Shown: piece after piece, positions 25,909 through 34,477 of the stretch
Layout of the letters: every line of letters begins with the position of its first letter
How positions within the stretch are numbered: position 1 is the first letter of the stretch
NCBI GenBank assembly: GCA_947501805.1
Contig: CANMXJ010000001.1
Span: forward strand, 186,001-250,000
From: an uncultured Sulfitobacter sp.
GTDB taxonomy: Bacteria; Pseudomonadota; Alphaproteobacteria; Rhodobacterales; Rhodobacteraceae
Length of the DNA stretch: 64,000 nucleotides
Reading direction: 5' to 3'
Program-made: the position numbers and the translations under genes
Notes under the pieces: generated by a model
The model's input: only the letters and a program-made list of their open reading frames with translations
What the model was told of the DNA's origin: nothing
Database searches by the model: none

Positions 25909-27030
25909 TCACGCCGTCAGCACAAACCCCGCCCGTGCCACATCACGCCCATTGACCTGCAACACCACCTCATGCGGGCCTGCATGCAATTTGAACGTGC
26001 TGGCATCCCCCTTTAGCGGGTGCATCTTGGCAAGGCGTAACCTCTGGCCAGCCTTGATCTGTCCAATCTTTAGTTTGAATACTTTCTCGCCGGTTTTGCC
26101 GTCAGGGCGCGCAAATACAATCCGGTAATCCACCAACACGGGCAGGTCCGATGCCGCCGTCAGCACACAAGACACCGCCAGTTTCTCGCCCATCCTGTAG
26201 CTCTCTGCGCCCAAATCCAGCGTGGCCTTAACCTCGACCTCTTGGGAATATCCCAACAGCTCCAACGCCCCGCCATGTCCCTGCTTCACCAAGGTACGCA
26301 ACCCGTGACGCGTCATCCACGCCAATTCCCTGGCATCCTGCTCTCCCGCCTCGGCCCATGCCGTCAGCCGTGCGCAGACCAGATCTGGTTGCTTTTTTGC
26401 AATATCATTCAAGTGGTTCGCCACCGAACGTGTCACATATCGCGTATTGTCGCAGTGCAACCGGTTCAACAAAGGCACCGTCTGGTCCGAGGTCAACGTC
26501 ACCGCCTTGGCCCAAGGCAGCTTTGGCCGCGTCCCTTCACTGACCAAGCGGCGCAGGTGGTAGTTTTCATCCTCCGCCCAGATCGCCAACCGCGCCAGAG
26601 TTTCCTCAGGCCAGCGGTTCAGAAACGGGCGTATATAGAACTCCATCGAGAACCGCTGCGTGGCCTCATAAAGCAAATCCAGCGCCCTTTCGCGGTGATC
26701 CTCCAGCCCGTGCCGCACCGCCAGAATACCCGGCAATGCGTGGATGAAATGGCCGAAATCATCATCGCTCAAGGACGGATCAAGCCGCGCGGGCATTGCT
26801 GCCTCAAGCTGGTCCGCCATGGTCGGAAAATCGGACGCCAACTGCCCTTCCAGACAATCCGCCATCCACTCCATCCGCGCCATCAACTCGCGCTCTGCAA
26901 ACCCCGACAACACCTCCGTGCGAAAGCGTTCACCGTCAAACCCCGAGAGACCAGCGGCATATTCAGACGCCAACTGCCCCACAGTCTCCGCATTGAACAG
27001 ATGATCCTTGAGAGAGAATTTTTCAGCCAT
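25909..27030 (-). CDS. AlkC-like DNA alkylation repair protein
   Basis: HEAT-repeat DNA glycosylase candidate of 373 residues, acting on alkylated bases. The helical body runs to about 255, with RYVTRSVANHLNDIAKKQPD typical of AlkC/AlkD-type repeats, and the C-terminal 100 residues look like an Ig-like beta domain (VEVKATLDLG..SYRMGEKLAVSCVL), as in the AlkC subfamily. ATG at 27030, ahead of MAEKFSLKDHLFN. It lies nine bases after the SDR gene on the same strand. The catalytic residue cannot be fixed by eye. Confidence 0.78.
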   Translation of the reverse strand: MAEKFSLKDHLFNAETVGQLASEYAAGLSGFDGERFRTEVLSGFAERELMARMEWMADCLEGQLASDFPTMADQLEAAMPARLDPSLSDDDFGHFIHALPGILAVRHGLEDHRERALDLLYEATQRFSMEFYIRPFLNRWPEETLARLAIWAEDENYHLRRLVSEGTRPKLPWAKAVTLTSDQTVPLLNRLHCDNTRYVTRSVANHLNDIAKKQPDLVCARLTAWAEAGEQDARELAWMTRHGLRTLVKQGHGGALELLGYSQEVEVKATLDLGAESYRMGEKLAVSCVLTAASDLPVLVDYRIVFARPDGKTGEKVFKLKIGQIKAGQRLRLAKMHPLKGDASTFKLHAGPHEVVLQVNGRDVARAGFVLTA

Positions 27031-27039
27031 TTCTGTACC

Positions 27040-27819
27040 CTACATCGTAATGTTGGTAGCACCACCATCGAGCAACAGGTTCTGCCCCACGATGAATCCC
27101 GCGTGGGTCGAACACAAAAACGCACAGGCCGCGCCGAACTCCTGTCGTGTGCCATAGCGCCCCGCCGGAATACCCGCCGCCCGCTGGGCACGCGCCTCTT
27201 CCAGCGTGATGCCCTGCGCCTTGACCACGCCGCCATCCAACGCATCCGCGCGGTCCGTTGCATGAATACCGGGCAATAGGTTATTGATCGTCACACCCGA
27301 CCCTGCGACCTGTCGCGACGTCCCCGCGACATAACCCGTCAAACCGGTGCGCGCGGAATTACTCAATCCCAACACCCCAATCGGTGCACGGACCGACTGC
27401 GAAGTGATGTTCACCACACGCCCCCAGCCGCGATCCATCATCGCAGGCACCAGCGCCTTGATCAGCGCAATCGGCGCCAGCATGTTCGCATCCAGCGCCT
27501 TGATGAAATCCTCACGATTCCAATCCGACCACATTCCCGGAGGGGGGCCGCCCGCGTTGTTCACCAAAATATCCACGCCCTCAGCCGCCGCAATCACCGC
27601 CGCCTGACCGTCCGGCGTCGCCACGTCCGCTGCAACCGTAGTGACGCTCACGCCGCACTCAGACCGCAACCGATCTGCGGATGCCTCCAACGCCTCGGCC
27701 CCGCGCGCGTTCATCACCAGATCAACGCCTGCCTCCGCCAGCGCCTCGGCGCACCCCAGCCCCAAGCCCTTGGACGATGCACAGACGAGTGCGCGTTTAC
27801 CCTTTAATCCCAAATCCAT
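27040..27819 (-). CDS. Atypical SDR family oxidoreductase
   Basis: Rossmann-fold protein of 259 residues starting at the ATG 27819 (MDLGLKGKRALV). The cofactor motif is ASSKGLGLG and NNAGGPPPG is intact, as is VNITSQS with the catalytic Ser. The Tyr-x3-Lys motif, however, reads LSNSARTGL: by hand alignment Tyr becomes Ser and Lys becomes Arg. That places it in a divergent SDR subgroup seen in other bacteria, with an unclear reaction. It ends NLLLDGGATN, the normal SDR tail. Divergent from Hint gene 3. Confidence 0.85.
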   Translation of the reverse strand: MDLGLKGKRALVCASSKGLGLGCAEALAEAGVDLVMNARGAEALEASADRLRSECGVSVTTVAADVATPDGQAAVIAAAEGVDILVNNAGGPPPGMWSDWNREDFIKALDANMLAPIALIKALVPAMMDRGWGRVVNITSQSVRAPIGVLGLSNSARTGLTGYVAGTSRQVAGSGVTINNLLPGIHATDRADALDGGVVKAQGITLEEARAQRAAGIPAGRYGTRQEFGAACAFLCSTHAGFIVGQNLLLDGGATNITM

Positions 27820-27976
27820 TGTACGATTCCCTTTGACTGTTTGACCCAAGACCTACCATGACCAACTGGACACACCAGCGAAACAGGTAAACCCGAAAAC
27901 GCCCCGCGCTTGACCAATCCGTGTCACAATCCTAGCCTAAACCGCTCGCAACACCGCTCTGATCAAAGGTACCTTC

Positions 27977-28990
27977 ATGGCCCGATCCCGTCCTGCCCCC
28001 GCGCAAAGCCTACCGGTCTACCGCGCAATGGATTTCGCCTGTACGGATGGCGCAAACATGGGCGACGAATTATCCATTGCCGAAGACCTGATCCTTGACG
28101 ACATCTACGAACTCCCCTTCGGCACCACACCACAGCGCCTCTCGATCCTTCCCGCACAGGGCACCGCGTTTCGCGTCTCTTCCGAAACCGGTGTCGGTAC
28201 CGCCCAAGCCGATCTCCATCTTGACAGCGCCCTGAGCTTTATGTCGCCTGACGGCATGACCCATGAAACGCTGATGCTGGTCGAAGTAGACGCACACGGC
28301 AGCATCGCGGACATCTACCTTTTGCCCCTCACCGCACTCACCAGCGGCGTCGAATACCGCCTTGTCGGCATCGACACGCAAAATGCCCGCCGGAAATTCG
28401 CTGAAGTGGCCTGCGTATCCTTCACCCGTGGCACCCACATCACCATGTCCTCCGGCGAACAGCGCAAAATCGAAGACCTCATCATCGATGACAAGATCCT
28501 GACCCGCGACGACGGCGTGCAACAAATCCGCTGGATCGCCCAGTCTACCGTGCGCGCCGTGGGCGAATTCGCACCGATCAAGATACATGCAGGTACGCTC
28601 AACAACGACCACGACCTGATCCTCAGCCCCGATCATCGCCTGTTTATCTATCAACGCAGCGACGAAGTGGGCGCGGGCCGTTCTGAAATTCTGGTAAAAG
28701 CCCGCCATCTGGTCAACGGCTATACGGTGACAGTGATGGAGGGCGGCTTTGTCGATTATTTCCAACTACTCTTTGACAGCCACCAGATTATCTACGCCGA
28801 AGGCATCGCCGCCGAAACCATGCTGATCGACACCCGCACCAAACCCGTGTTGCCAGAAGAATTATCCGCCGCGATGGGCGAGGTCATCCCCGGCCACTCC
28901 GACCTGCCGCACGCGGGATTGGATGTGAACGAGGCGTTGCTGGACCGGCCCGATATGGCGGAGTTGTTGAAGAAAGCGTCGACGCGGTGA
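27977..28990 (+). CDS. Hint-domain protein 3, Ser in place of the first Cys
   Basis: Protein of 337 residues: an N-terminal domain (about 15-143) unlike those of Hint 1 and 2, then a Hint domain. Where Hint 1 and 2 have CF-x2-GT, this reads SFTRGTHI with Ser148; a Cys lies two residues earlier (ACVSF). Other blocks are kept: SPDHRLFI, ILVKARHLV, FQLLFDSHQIIYAEG and AETM. Ser can replace Cys as nucleophile in inteins, so activity may persist or be lost. The stop overlaps the GTG of the next gene by three bases, implying an operon with an exported hypothetical. Confidence 0.82.
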   Translation: MARSRPAPAQSLPVYRAMDFACTDGANMGDELSIAEDLILDDIYELPFGTTPQRLSILPAQGTAFRVSSETGVGTAQADLHLDSALSFMSPDGMTHETLMLVEVDAHGSIADIYLLPLTALTSGVEYRLVGIDTQNARRKFAEVACVSFTRGTHITMSSGEQRKIEDLIIDDKILTRDDGVQQIRWIAQSTVRAVGEFAPIKIHAGTLNNDHDLILSPDHRLFIYQRSDEVGAGRSEILVKARHLVNGYTVTVMEGGFVDYFQLLFDSHQIIYAEGIAAETMLIDTRTKPVLPEELSAAMGEVIPGHSDLPHAGLDVNEALLDRPDMAELLKKASTR

Positions 28991-30012
28991 TTGTCCGTTT
29001 ACTCTGCGCCATAACCCTATCCTTGATATCCTTCGTCGCGCTGGCGGATGTCAACGGAGAGGATGACCGCAAATATCAAATCGCGAAAAGCGCATGGTTG
29101 TCGGGTCAGGACGACTTGGGAACTCTGCGCCAATTCTCAGCTCTCGCATCAAGTGGAAATCTTGCAGCACAACTGACGCTCGGGCTGGTTGAGAGGCAAC
29201 CGCACACCTATTTCCATGCCCTGAAGGACCTCGATCACAAAAAACGTCGAAGATTGACCCACAAATACGATGGGCGCTTTGGCAAGAGTTGGCTCAAAGC
29301 GATTGCATCACAACATCCCCTTGCGGCCCTGCTCTCGCAAAACGATATCCAAGATTACCCCGCCTATGCGACTGCCTTGGCGGATGCAGGGCAGCTTGAG
29401 ATGGCATACGGAGCCGCGAATATGCCGTTAAACATGGACAATGACGACGTCACCACCTTGCGTCTCCTGTCTCACCCCAAGCTGCTCCCGATCACCAAAG
29501 CCTCGATTTTTGCATATGCTGAAATGATCGAAGGCGCGCTGCGCCGGACAGACTGGGTGACGGACACAGAGGCATCAGAAGCGAGAGCCAACGCGCTTCG
29601 CGATATCATGAATGAATTGCCACCGCTGGAGTTTAAAGATCGGATATTGACCACTCAATTCGGTGAACATATCCGCATTACCGACCTTTCCGTCGCAAAA
29701 AATGTCGTCCGAATGCGCGGCGCGGCCCTGTTGCATCATCCCGATTTGCTACCTCTTACGGATATCTTGAAAGATGTTTGCCCGAACGATACCGAATATC
29801 ATATGGGCGTGCTTTATCATCTAACCCGCGGCGTTGAACTCAGACTAAAGCTAGTCAGCCCATTGGAACCAATGATAACAACTGACGAATGGCTCCGGTC
29901 AAATCGTTTTCGCGGAGATCTATTGCGCAGTTTCCCGTCGATCGGCCCACGCTTGGAACTTTACTCAAGTCTAAGTAGGTGCTTCACATTGGCAGTCGAA
30001 GCAGAACACTAA
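28987..30012 (+). CDS. Exported hypothetical protein, paired with Hint 3
   Basis: I do not recognise this 341-residue protein. A signal peptide is clear (MIVRLLCAITLSLISFVALA, cleavage before DVN). The mature part is mainly helical, with segments such as SALASSGNLAAQLTLGL and YATALADAGQLEMAYG that recall Sel1/TPR-type repeats, but not regularly enough to assign. It starts at GTG 28987, overlapping the Hint 3 stop. The DNA appears somewhat less GC-rich than its neighbours, so transfer is possible. A 165-base region without a gene precedes prfC. Confidence 0.65.
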   Translation: MIVRLLCAITLSLISFVALADVNGEDDRKYQIAKSAWLSGQDDLGTLRQFSALASSGNLAAQLTLGLVERQPHTYFHALKDLDHKKRRRLTHKYDGRFGKSWLKAIASQHPLAALLSQNDIQDYPAYATALADAGQLEMAYGAANMPLNMDNDDVTTLRLLSHPKLLPITKASIFAYAEMIEGALRRTDWVTDTEASEARANALRDIMNELPPLEFKDRILTTQFGEHIRITDLSVAKNVVRMRGAALLHHPDLLPLTDILKDVCPNDTEYHMGVLYHLTRGVELRLKLVSPLEPMITTDEWLRSNRFRGDLLRSFPSIGPRLELYSSLSRCFTLAVEAEH

Positions 30013-30176
30013 CGAAGAGCATCAACTGCCGCCCAATCTCGACAAAAACGGCCAAACCCTTGCCACCCTGCGTATGTACGGTATGTGTACGCGGGGTGAC
30101 GCCCGTGTGACAATTCGCGCATTGTTCACCCTTTGCCGCAGAACCGGTGAGAGACACATGAGGAACGCCCCGCAAG

Positions 30177-31796
30177 ATGTTGGATAACCATAATAATCGC
30201 CCCCCGCTGCCGCCCGAAATTGCGCGCCGCCGGACATTTGCGATCATCAGCCACCCTGACGCCGGTAAAACCACGCTAACCGAGAAATTCCTGCTCTTCG
30301 GCGGGGCAATCCAAATGGCCGGACAGGTCCGCGCCAAAGGCGAAGCCCGCCGCACCCGCTCCGACTTTATGGCGATGGAAAAGGACCGCGGTATCTCTGT
30401 CTCCGCCTCCGCCATGTCTTTCGATTTCACCAACGATAACAACGTGTTCCGGTTCAACCTTGTTGACACTCCCGGCCACTCGGACTTCTCCGAAGACACC
30501 TACCGCACACTGACAGCCGTGGACGCCGCCGTGATGGTGATCGACGGTGCGAAAGGTGTGGAATCCCAGACCCAAAAGCTGTTCGAAGTCTGCCGCATGC
30601 GCGACCTGCCAATCCTGACCTTCTGTAACAAGATGGACCGCGAAAGCCGCGATGTGTTTGAGATCATCGACGAAATCCAGCAGAACCTCGCCATTGACGT
30701 AACCCCCGCCAGCTGGCCCATCGGGGTGGGGCGCGATTTTGTCGGCTGCTACGACATCCTGCGCGACCGTCTGGAACTGATGGACCGCGCGGACCGCAAC
30801 AAGGTTGCCGAATCCATCGAAATTAATGGCTTGGATGATCCGAAACTGGCCGAACACGTCCCCGCAAATCTGCTCGAAAAACTTCGCGAAGACCTCGAAA
30901 TGGTGCGCGAACTGATGCTGCCTCTCGACCCTGAACTCATGGCCGAAGGCTCCCTCACGCCGATCTGGTTCGGCTCTGCCATCAACTCCTTTGGTGTAAA
31001 GGAATTGATGGAAGGTATCACCAAATTCGCCCCCGAACCGCAGATACAATCCGCAGAACCGCGGCAGATTTTACCAGAAGAAACAAAAGTTTCCGGCTTT
31101 GTCTTCAAAGTGCAAGCCAACATGGATCCCAAGCACCGCGACCGCGTCGCCTTTGTTCGCCTTGCTTCTGGCCACTTTCTGCGCGGTATGAAAATGACCC
31201 ATGTGCGCAGCAAAAAAGTGATGACTGTGTCCAGCCCCGTGATGTTCCTCGCCTCCGACCGCGAACTGGCCGAAGAAGCATGGGCGGGCGATATCATCGG
31301 TATCCCCAACCACGGCCAATTGCGCATCGGCGATACGTTGACCGAAGGGGAAGCATTGCGAGTTACAGGTATCCCCTCATTCGCGCCCGAACTGCTGCAA
31401 GGTGTGCGCGCGGGCGATCCGTTGAAATCGAAACACCTCGAAAAAGCCCTGATGCAATTTGCCGAGGAAGGGGCCGCCAAAGTTTTCAAGCCCTCTATTG
31501 GCTCCGGCTTTGTCGTAGGCGTTGTAGGCCAGTTGCAATTCGAAGTCCTCGCCAGCCGGATCGAGCTGGAATACGGCCTGCCGGTGCGTTTTGAACCCTC
31601 GCAATTCACCTCCGCGCGCTGGGTGAATGGTGACAAGCAAGCAGTTGATAAGTTTACAGAAAGCAACAAACAACACATTGCGCATGATCATGACGGCGAC
31701 ATCGTTTATCTGACCCGCTTGCAGTGGGATATCGACCGGATCGAGCGCGACTATCCAGACGTGCGCCTGACCGCAACCAAGGAAATGATGGTCTGA
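30177..31796 (+). CDS. prfC: Peptide chain release factor 3
   Basis: Translational GTPase that recycles RF1/RF2 from the ribosome; cytoplasmic, 539 residues. GTPase motifs are SHPDAGKTT (G1), DTPGHSDFSEDT (G3) and NKMDRESRD (G4). The EF-G-like domains follow, with the RF3 C-terminal block VVGVVGQLQFEVLASRIELEYG. The start at 30177 gives MLDNHNNRPPLPPEIARRRTF, normal for the family. The stop overlaps the ATG of the glycosyltransferase gene by one base. Confidence 0.97.
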   Translation: MLDNHNNRPPLPPEIARRRTFAIISHPDAGKTTLTEKFLLFGGAIQMAGQVRAKGEARRTRSDFMAMEKDRGISVSASAMSFDFTNDNNVFRFNLVDTPGHSDFSEDTYRTLTAVDAAVMVIDGAKGVESQTQKLFEVCRMRDLPILTFCNKMDRESRDVFEIIDEIQQNLAIDVTPASWPIGVGRDFVGCYDILRDRLELMDRADRNKVAESIEINGLDDPKLAEHVPANLLEKLREDLEMVRELMLPLDPELMAEGSLTPIWFGSAINSFGVKELMEGITKFAPEPQIQSAEPRQILPEETKVSGFVFKVQANMDPKHRDRVAFVRLASGHFLRGMKMTHVRSKKVMTVSSPVMFLASDRELAEEAWAGDIIGIPNHGQLRIGDTLTEGEALRVTGIPSFAPELLQGVRAGDPLKSKHLEKALMQFAEEGAAKVFKPSIGSGFVVGVVGQLQFEVLASRIELEYGLPVRFEPSQFTSARWVNGDKQAVDKFTESNKQHIAHDHDGDIVYLTRLQWDIDRIERDYPDVRLTATKEMMV

Positions 31797-32722
31797 TGAC
31801 AAGCTGGGGGTTGAGCGCCACAATCCTCGCCCCTGTGGACGACATTCTGCGCTTTGTCGCCTATCATCTTGAGGCCGGCGCAAAGCGGTTGTTCATCTAC
31901 CTTGATGACGACAACACGGCTGCGTTTGCTCTGCTCAAAGCCCATCCCAAAGTCCGCCCCACCTTGTGCAATGACGCCTATTGGAACGGCAAACGCCCCA
32001 AGAAACATCAGGTCCGACAGACACATAACGCCACCCACGCCTACAACCGGTGCCTTGATGTTGACTGGCTGATCCACATGGACGTGGACGAATTTCTTGT
32101 CTCCCAACAACCTGTCTCAGACATCCTCGCGGCGCAACCACAAGATGCGAAGATCGCACGCATCCGCCCGATGGAGCAGTTGTCCGGCGATGGCACTACC
32201 TTCAAGGCTTTCATCCCAAACGGCCCGGATCGCGCCCGCATTGTTGCGAACCTCTATCCGACCTATGGTGCCTACATCAAAGGCGGATTTCTGAGCCACC
32301 TTGCCGGAAAATGTTTTGCCCGTAGCGGGTTACAAGACATTCGCGTTCAAATTCACAACGTGTTCCAATCCGGCGAAATGTTGAAGGGGGCCGAAACCAC
32401 TGCGGGTATCGACCTGGCCCATTGTCACGCAAAAAGCTGGGACAGCTGGCATGCCGCCTACCGCTATCGACTTGAAAAAGGGTCATACCGCAGCGAACTC
32501 TCCCCAAACCGCCCCCGCGACAAGGGAGGCGTTTCCATGCACGAACTCTTTCAGATAATCGAATCCGAAGCGGGCGAAGCGGGTTTACGTGCCTTTTTCG
32601 ATGAAGTCTGCACCGACACACCCGTCTTGCGTGAAAAGCTTGGCAAACATGGCCTTCTTAAACACGTCAATCTCGACCTAAATACCACATTAACCAAGCA
32701 TTTCCCCGACTACAGACCCTGA
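31796..32722 (+). CDS. Family 2-like glycosyltransferase
   Basis: Cytoplasmic or membrane-associated glycosyltransferase candidate of 308 residues (Glyco_tranf_2_4 type). The N-terminus is SATILAPVDDILRFVAYHLEAGAKRLFIYLDD; a putative metal-binding HMDVDEFLV lies near 98, and HNVFQSGEM and DLAHCHAKSW follow. The sugar and acceptor are unknown. The ATG overlaps the prfC stop (TGATG), so it is probably translationally coupled to an unrelated housekeeping gene. No other polysaccharide genes are nearby. The frame upstream of 31796 is inside prfC. Confidence 0.8.
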   Translation: MTSWGLSATILAPVDDILRFVAYHLEAGAKRLFIYLDDDNTAAFALLKAHPKVRPTLCNDAYWNGKRPKKHQVRQTHNATHAYNRCLDVDWLIHMDVDEFLVSQQPVSDILAAQPQDAKIARIRPMEQLSGDGTTFKAFIPNGPDRARIVANLYPTYGAYIKGGFLSHLAGKCFARSGLQDIRVQIHNVFQSGEMLKGAETTAGIDLAHCHAKSWDSWHAAYRYRLEKGSYRSELSPNRPRDKGGVSMHELFQIIESEAGEAGLRAFFDEVCTDTPVLREKLGKHGLLKHVNLDLNTTLTKHFPDYRP

Positions 32723-32859
32723 AACGTGATCTATTTGACCCTGTGCGTCCAAGTTGTTATGCGAACGCATCGTATCGCGGCACAGCCGCCACTTGGGCCA
32801 TGCGGGCCGGTACACTGCTTGAAGCGGGCCATAACAGTGTCCGCATAAACCGGACATAT

Positions 32860-34410
32860 ATGACAAAATTTACCGATCTAAACCTCAATCCAAAAGTCTT
32901 GAAGGCTGTTCTTGAAGCCGGATATGAAACCCCGACGCCGATTCAGGCGGGTGCCATTCCCCCTGCCCTTGCTGGCCGCGACGTCCTTGGCATCGCCCAG
33001 ACAGGCACCGGAAAAACTGCCAGTTTCGTGCTGCCAATGATCACCATGCTGGCCCGTGGACGTGCCCGCGCGCGCATGCCGCGCTCTTTGGTGCTTTGCC
33101 CGACACGTGAACTTGCCGCACAGGTGGCTGAGAACTTTGACACCTATGCAGCCAATCTGAAGCTGACCAAAGCGCTGCTGATTGGCGGCGTTTCGTTCAA
33201 GGAACAGGACAAGCTGATCGACAAAGGCGTCGATGTGTTGATCGCCACACCGGGCCGTCTTCTGGACCACCACGAACGCGGCAAACTGATCCTGACAGAC
33301 GTGAAAGTCATGGTTGTGGACGAAGCCGACCGTATGCTCGACATGGGTTTCATTCCCGACATCGAGCGCATTTTTGGTCTGACACCTTTCACCCGCCAGA
33401 CGCTGTTCTTTTCGGCCACGATGGCCCCCGAGATCGAGCGGATTACAAACACATTCCTCAGCAACCCTGAGCGGATCGAAGTGGCGCGCCAAGCCACAAC
33501 CAACGAGAACATCACTCAAGGTGTGCTGATGTTCAAAGCCTCGCGCAAAGACCGCGAAGCCACGGAAAAACGCAAAGTACTGCGCGCTTTGATCGACGCC
33601 GAAGGCGAAAAATGCACCAACGCAATCATCTTTTGCAACCGCAAGATGGACGTGGATACCGTTGCCAAGTCGTTGAAAAAATACGGCTATGACGCCGCAC
33701 CGATCCACGGCGATCTGGACCAAAGCCACCGCACCAAGACACTGGATGGTTTCCGCGAAGGCAGCCTGCGCTTTCTTGTTGCCTCTGATGTGGCTGCGCG
33801 CGGTCTTGATGTACCGTCCGTCAGCCACGTTTTTAACTTTGATGTGCCAAGCCACGCCGAAGACTACGTACACCGCATTGGCCGCACAGGCCGCGCGGGG
33901 CGTGATGGCACCGCCATTATGATCTGTGTGCCACGTGACGAACGCAACCTTGCGGACGTTGAGCAACTTGTTCAGCGCGAAATTCCCCGTCTGGAAAATC
34001 CGCTGGGCGGTGGCAAGCCTGATGAAACGGCAAAGTCTGAACCGGAAGCCGCAGAAAAGAAGGCCGAGAAGCCAAAGCGCAGCCGGTCCCGCAGCCGCAA
34101 GTCGGATGATGCGCCAAAGCCCGTTGAAGCCAAGCAGGATGCACCGCAGGAAACAGATGTTGGCGAAGCCAAAGCACATGAAGCAGATACCAAACAGGAC
34201 GCCAAAAGCGAAAGTCAGCAGCCAAAGCGTGACGCAAGCAACCGCGGCAATGACAAGCACGACAACAACCGCCCCTCCAGCAATCGAAGCCGGAGCGACA
34301 ATCGTGGCGGACGCGGCAATAATGACCGTGGCGGCAACCGGGTGGTCGGCCTTGGCGATCACACGCCAGAGTTCATCGAACTGAGCTTTGACGACCGCCC
34401 CAGCAATTAA
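32860..34410 (+). CDS. DEAD-box RNA helicase (RhlE-like)
   Basis: ATP-dependent RNA helicase of 516 residues. Motifs: Q motif TPTPIQ, I AQTGTGKT, Ib TPGRLL, II VDEADRMLDMGF, III SAT, V and VI through VHRIGRTGRAGRDG. A basic, low-complexity tail follows from about 385 (KAEKPKRSRSRSRKSDD, then Arg/Asn/Gly-rich to the end), as in RhlE-type proteins. The start is the ATG at 32860 (MTKFTDLNLN); the open frame upstream is not helicase-like. A perfect terminator lies just after the stop. Confidence 0.93.
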   Translation: MTKFTDLNLNPKVLKAVLEAGYETPTPIQAGAIPPALAGRDVLGIAQTGTGKTASFVLPMITMLARGRARARMPRSLVLCPTRELAAQVAENFDTYAANLKLTKALLIGGVSFKEQDKLIDKGVDVLIATPGRLLDHHERGKLILTDVKVMVVDEADRMLDMGFIPDIERIFGLTPFTRQTLFFSATMAPEIERITNTFLSNPERIEVARQATTNENITQGVLMFKASRKDREATEKRKVLRALIDAEGEKCTNAIIFCNRKMDVDTVAKSLKKYGYDAAPIHGDLDQSHRTKTLDGFREGSLRFLVASDVAARGLDVPSVSHVFNFDVPSHAEDYVHRIGRTGRAGRDGTAIMICVPRDERNLADVEQLVQREIPRLENPLGGGKPDETAKSEPEAAEKKAEKPKRSRSRSRKSDDAPKPVEAKQDAPQETDVGEAKAHEADTKQDAKSESQQPKRDASNRGNDKHDNNRPSSNRSRSDNRGGRGNNDRGGNRVVGLGDHTPEFIELSFDDRPSN

Positions 34411-34427
34411 TTACTCCGGACAAACGA

Positions 34428-34457
34428 AAAACGGCCCCGCAATTGCGGGGCCGTTTT
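34428..34457. terminator. Strong bidirectional terminator between the DEAD-box and rnj genes
   Basis: A 13-bp perfect stem, AAAACGGCCCCGC / GCGGGGCCGTTTT, with a four-base AATT loop, GC-rich in the centre with A and T tracts at either end. It serves both the rightward helicase gene and the leftward rnj gene, marking the end of the nuo-birA-coaX-rnj array. Confidence 0.93.
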
Positions 34458-34477
34458 GGTTTCCAATGTGAAAAGGT

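Noticed and set aside
29984..30499. Leftward frame of 171 codons overlapping the start of prfC
   Set aside because: It runs across the gap and into the well-supported prfC gene; no ribosome site or family.
32878..34362. 494-codon leftward frame opposite the DEAD-box gene
   Set aside because: Antisense of a gene with all helicase motifs; the hydrophobic, Val/Ala-rich product reflects codon bias on the other strand.
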